The position numbers and the translations under genes are program-made. This document shows, in pieces, positions 33,979-35,252 of a DNA stretch of 35,252 nt (positions within the stretch are counted from its first letter, which is position 1; every line of letters starts with the position of its first letter). The DNA is from Rhizobiaceae bacterium (GTDB lineage: Bacteria; Pseudomonadota; Alphaproteobacteria; Rhizobiales; Rhizobiaceae), in the NCBI GenBank assembly GCA_023953775.1, contig JAMLJD010000043.1, forward strand, positions 1-35,252, written 5' to 3'. The notes beneath the pieces were generated by a model, which saw only the letters and a list, made by a program, of their open reading frames with translations, made no database searches and was not told where the DNA came from.

Positions 33979-34848
33979 TCAATCCAGCGAATCGCTCTGC
34001 GATTCGCGGAACGCATGCGCCGGATAGACGCCGAGGATGCGCACCTCGCGCGAGAAGAAGGCGAGTTCCTTGAGCGCCTGCGCGACGTTCTTGTCGTCCG
34101 GATGGCCTTCGATGTCGGCGTAGAACTGCGTCGAGAAGAACTTGCCGCCGAGCTGGTAGCTTTCGAGCTTGGTCATGTTGACGCCGTTGGTGGCAAAGCC
34201 GCCCATCGCCTTGTAGAGGGCCGCCGGGATGTTGTGCACGCGGAAGACGAAGGTCGTCATCATGAGCTGGTCGCTCGCGCCACGCGCGGCCCAGGATTTC
34301 TCCTTCGACAGGATGACGAAGCGGGTGACGTTGGTGTCGGTGTCCTCGACATCCTCTGCGGCGATGTCCAGACCGTAAAGCTCCGCCGCGAGCCGCGGCG
34401 CCAGCGCCGCCTTGGCCGTATCGCCCTCCTCCGCGACGATACGCGCCGCACCGGCGGTATCGCCGGCGACCACCGGTTTCCAGCGATGGCGGCGGATGAT
34501 CTTGCGGCATTGGCCGAGCGCGTGGATGTGACTGTATACCGCCTTGACCTGGTCGAGGCGGCCGCCACGCACCAGCATGAGCTGGAAGTGGATCGGCAGG
34601 AAATATTCGCCGACGATGTGCAGCCGCGATTCCGGCAGCAGGTGGTGGATGTCGGCCACGCGCCCGGCGATCGTGTTCTCGATCGGGATCATCGCCAGGT
34701 CCGCCTTGCCGGATTCCACCGCGTTGAAGGCGTCCTCGAACGTCGCGCAGGGCATCGGCTCCATGCCGGGAAAGACGTCCCTGCAGGCCGTGTCGGAATT
34801 GGCGCCGTATTCGCCCTGGAAGGCGATGCGGTTGGTCTTTTCGGCCAT
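33979..34848 (-). CDS. pheA: Prephenate dehydratase
   Basis: Enzyme converting prephenate to phenylpyruvate in phenylalanine synthesis. The 289-residue protein has the periplasmic-binding-like catalytic domain (about 5-190; IAFQGEYGANSDTAC, IPIENTIAGRV and the catalytic TRF in NVTRFVIL) and an ACT regulatory domain (about 205-280; NGVNMTKLESYQLGGKFFSTQFYADIEGH), which usually binds phenylalanine for feedback inhibition. There is no fused chorismate mutase. ATG at 34848 sits one base from the kdsB stop, so kdsB-pheA form an operon, as in other rhizobia. Confidence 0.96.
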   Translation of the reverse strand: MAEKTNRIAFQGEYGANSDTACRDVFPGMEPMPCATFEDAFNAVESGKADLAMIPIENTIAGRVADIHHLLPESRLHIVGEYFLPIHFQLMLVRGGRLDQVKAVYSHIHALGQCRKIIRRHRWKPVVAGDTAGAARIVAEEGDTAKAALAPRLAAELYGLDIAAEDVEDTDTNVTRFVILSKEKSWAARGASDQLMMTTFVFRVHNIPAALYKAMGGFATNGVNMTKLESYQLGGKFFSTQFYADIEGHPDDKNVAQALKELAFFSREVRILGVYPAHAFRESQSDSLD

Positions 34849-34849
34849 G

Positions 34850-35252
34850 TCAGGACCCCGTGCGTGATAAAAGGAGCGTGCGGGCGCGATCGAGATCGGC
34901 CTGCGTGTCGACGCCGAGCGGCACCGTATCGACGAGCGCGACGTCGATACGCATCCCGGCTTCCAGTGCGCGAAGCTGCTCGAGCCGTTCGCGCCGCTCG
35001 AGTGGCGACGGCGGCAGCGCCACGAAGCGCTCCAGCGCGGCACGCCTGTAAGCGTAGAGCCCCACATGGTGGTAGAGAGGCCCGTCGCCCCAGGGCGCGG
35101 TCGCACGCGTGAAGTAAAGTGCGCGCAGCCGCCCGGCAGCGACGGGCGAGCCGACCACCTTGACGACGTTGGGATCGCTCTTCTCGCGCTCCTCGCGGAT
35201 CTCGACGGCGACCGTGCCGATCGCAGCGTCGCTGCCGTGAAGCGCTTCGGCC
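34850..35252 (-). CDS. kdsB: 3-deoxy-manno-octulosonate cytidylyltransferase, C-terminal part
   Basis: CMP-KDO synthetase activates KDO for the LPS inner core. The last 134 codons are in the window; the 5' part continues past the right edge. Visible motifs are [36 protein letters not shown] and the C-terminal [12 protein letters not shown], all characteristic of KdsB. The TGA at 34850-34852 is next to the pheA ATG. Together with lptCAB and lspA it adds to the envelope-building genes of the window. Confidence 0.94.
   Translation of the reverse strand, partial: AEALHGSDAAIGTVAVEIREEREKSDPNVVKVVGSPVAAGRLRALYFTRATAPWGDGPLYHHVGLYAYRRAALERFVALPPSPLERRERLEQLRALEAGMRIDVALVDTVPLGVDTQADLDRARTLLLSRTGS

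Noticed and set aside
1-35252. Mobile elements, prophage, CRISPR arrays, tRNA or rRNA genes, toxin-antitoxin or defence systems
   Set aside because: None seen: no transposase, integrase, repeat-spacer pattern, tRNA-like fold or defence-type domain was recognised; the genes are core chromosomal functions.

Overview
The window is a gene-dense stretch of high-GC chromosome from an alphaproteobacterium, most likely a member of the Hyphomicrobiales (Rhizobiales) close to Mesorhizobium and other Phyllobacteriaceae. The grounds are the lptC-lptA-lptB-rpoN-hpf-ptsN block, hrcA-grpE divergent from rph-rdgB-hemW, dnaX-ybaB with the SRP RNA gene just upstream, alphaproteobacterial promoter types (CTTG-N17-CTATAT-like), and an intergenic element resembling a dispersed repeat I remember from Mesorhizobium-type genomes. 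The assignment comes from gene content and recall, not from a search.

Layout. 1-7947: an unbroken minus-strand run, read from right to left: sppA, ihfB, a LapA-domain membrane protein, an ornithine cyclodeaminase-family protein, a SAM methyltransferase, a TrmH-family RNA methyltransferase, lspA, an acuI-like reductase and the first 576 codons of a hybrid sensor kinase that leaves the window. 8286-13435: a plus-strand block for LPS transport (lptC, lptA, lptB), sigma-54 (rpoN), ribosome hibernation (hpf) and the nitrogen PTS (ptsN). 13545-14314: DUF1150 and a small heat-shock protein on the minus strand, with a heat-shock-type promoter and a probable ROSE-like RNA thermometer. 14427-16918: nucleoside hydrolase, LysE-type exporter and ribokinase. 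16993-21778: an Ada-like DNA repair/regulatory protein, DUF2244, endonuclease III, a CysZ/EI24 membrane protein, an adenosine kinase and a TRIC-type channel.

21833-26745: heat-shock genes grpE and hrcA, diverging from RNase PH, a VOC-fold protein, the house-cleaning NTPase rdgB and hemW. 26753-26859: the probable dispersed repeat between convergent genes. 26856-32444: lytic transglycosylase, recR, a GNAT acetyltransferase, a SleB-like lipoprotein, ybaB, dnaX and the 4.5S/SRP RNA gene ffs with its own well-placed promoter. 32586-35252: HIT protein, NudC, pheA and the 3' part of kdsB.

Functionally this is mostly core cell biology: envelope building (lspA, lpt, kdsB, transglycosylase, SleB-like), protein quality control (sppA, grpE, hrcA, Hsp20), replication and repair (dnaX, recR, ybaB, nth, Ada-like), RNA modification and processing (TrmH, methyltransferase, rph), and nucleotide salvage or cleanup (nucleoside hydrolase, ribokinase, adenosine kinase, rdgB, nudC). 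I saw no transposase, phage gene, CRISPR array, tRNA or rRNA. The most interesting signals are regulatory: the sigma-32-type promoter plus ROSE-like hairpin at hsp20, a matching promoter for grpE, and the repeat at 26.8 kb. I did not find a convincing undescribed multi-gene system.
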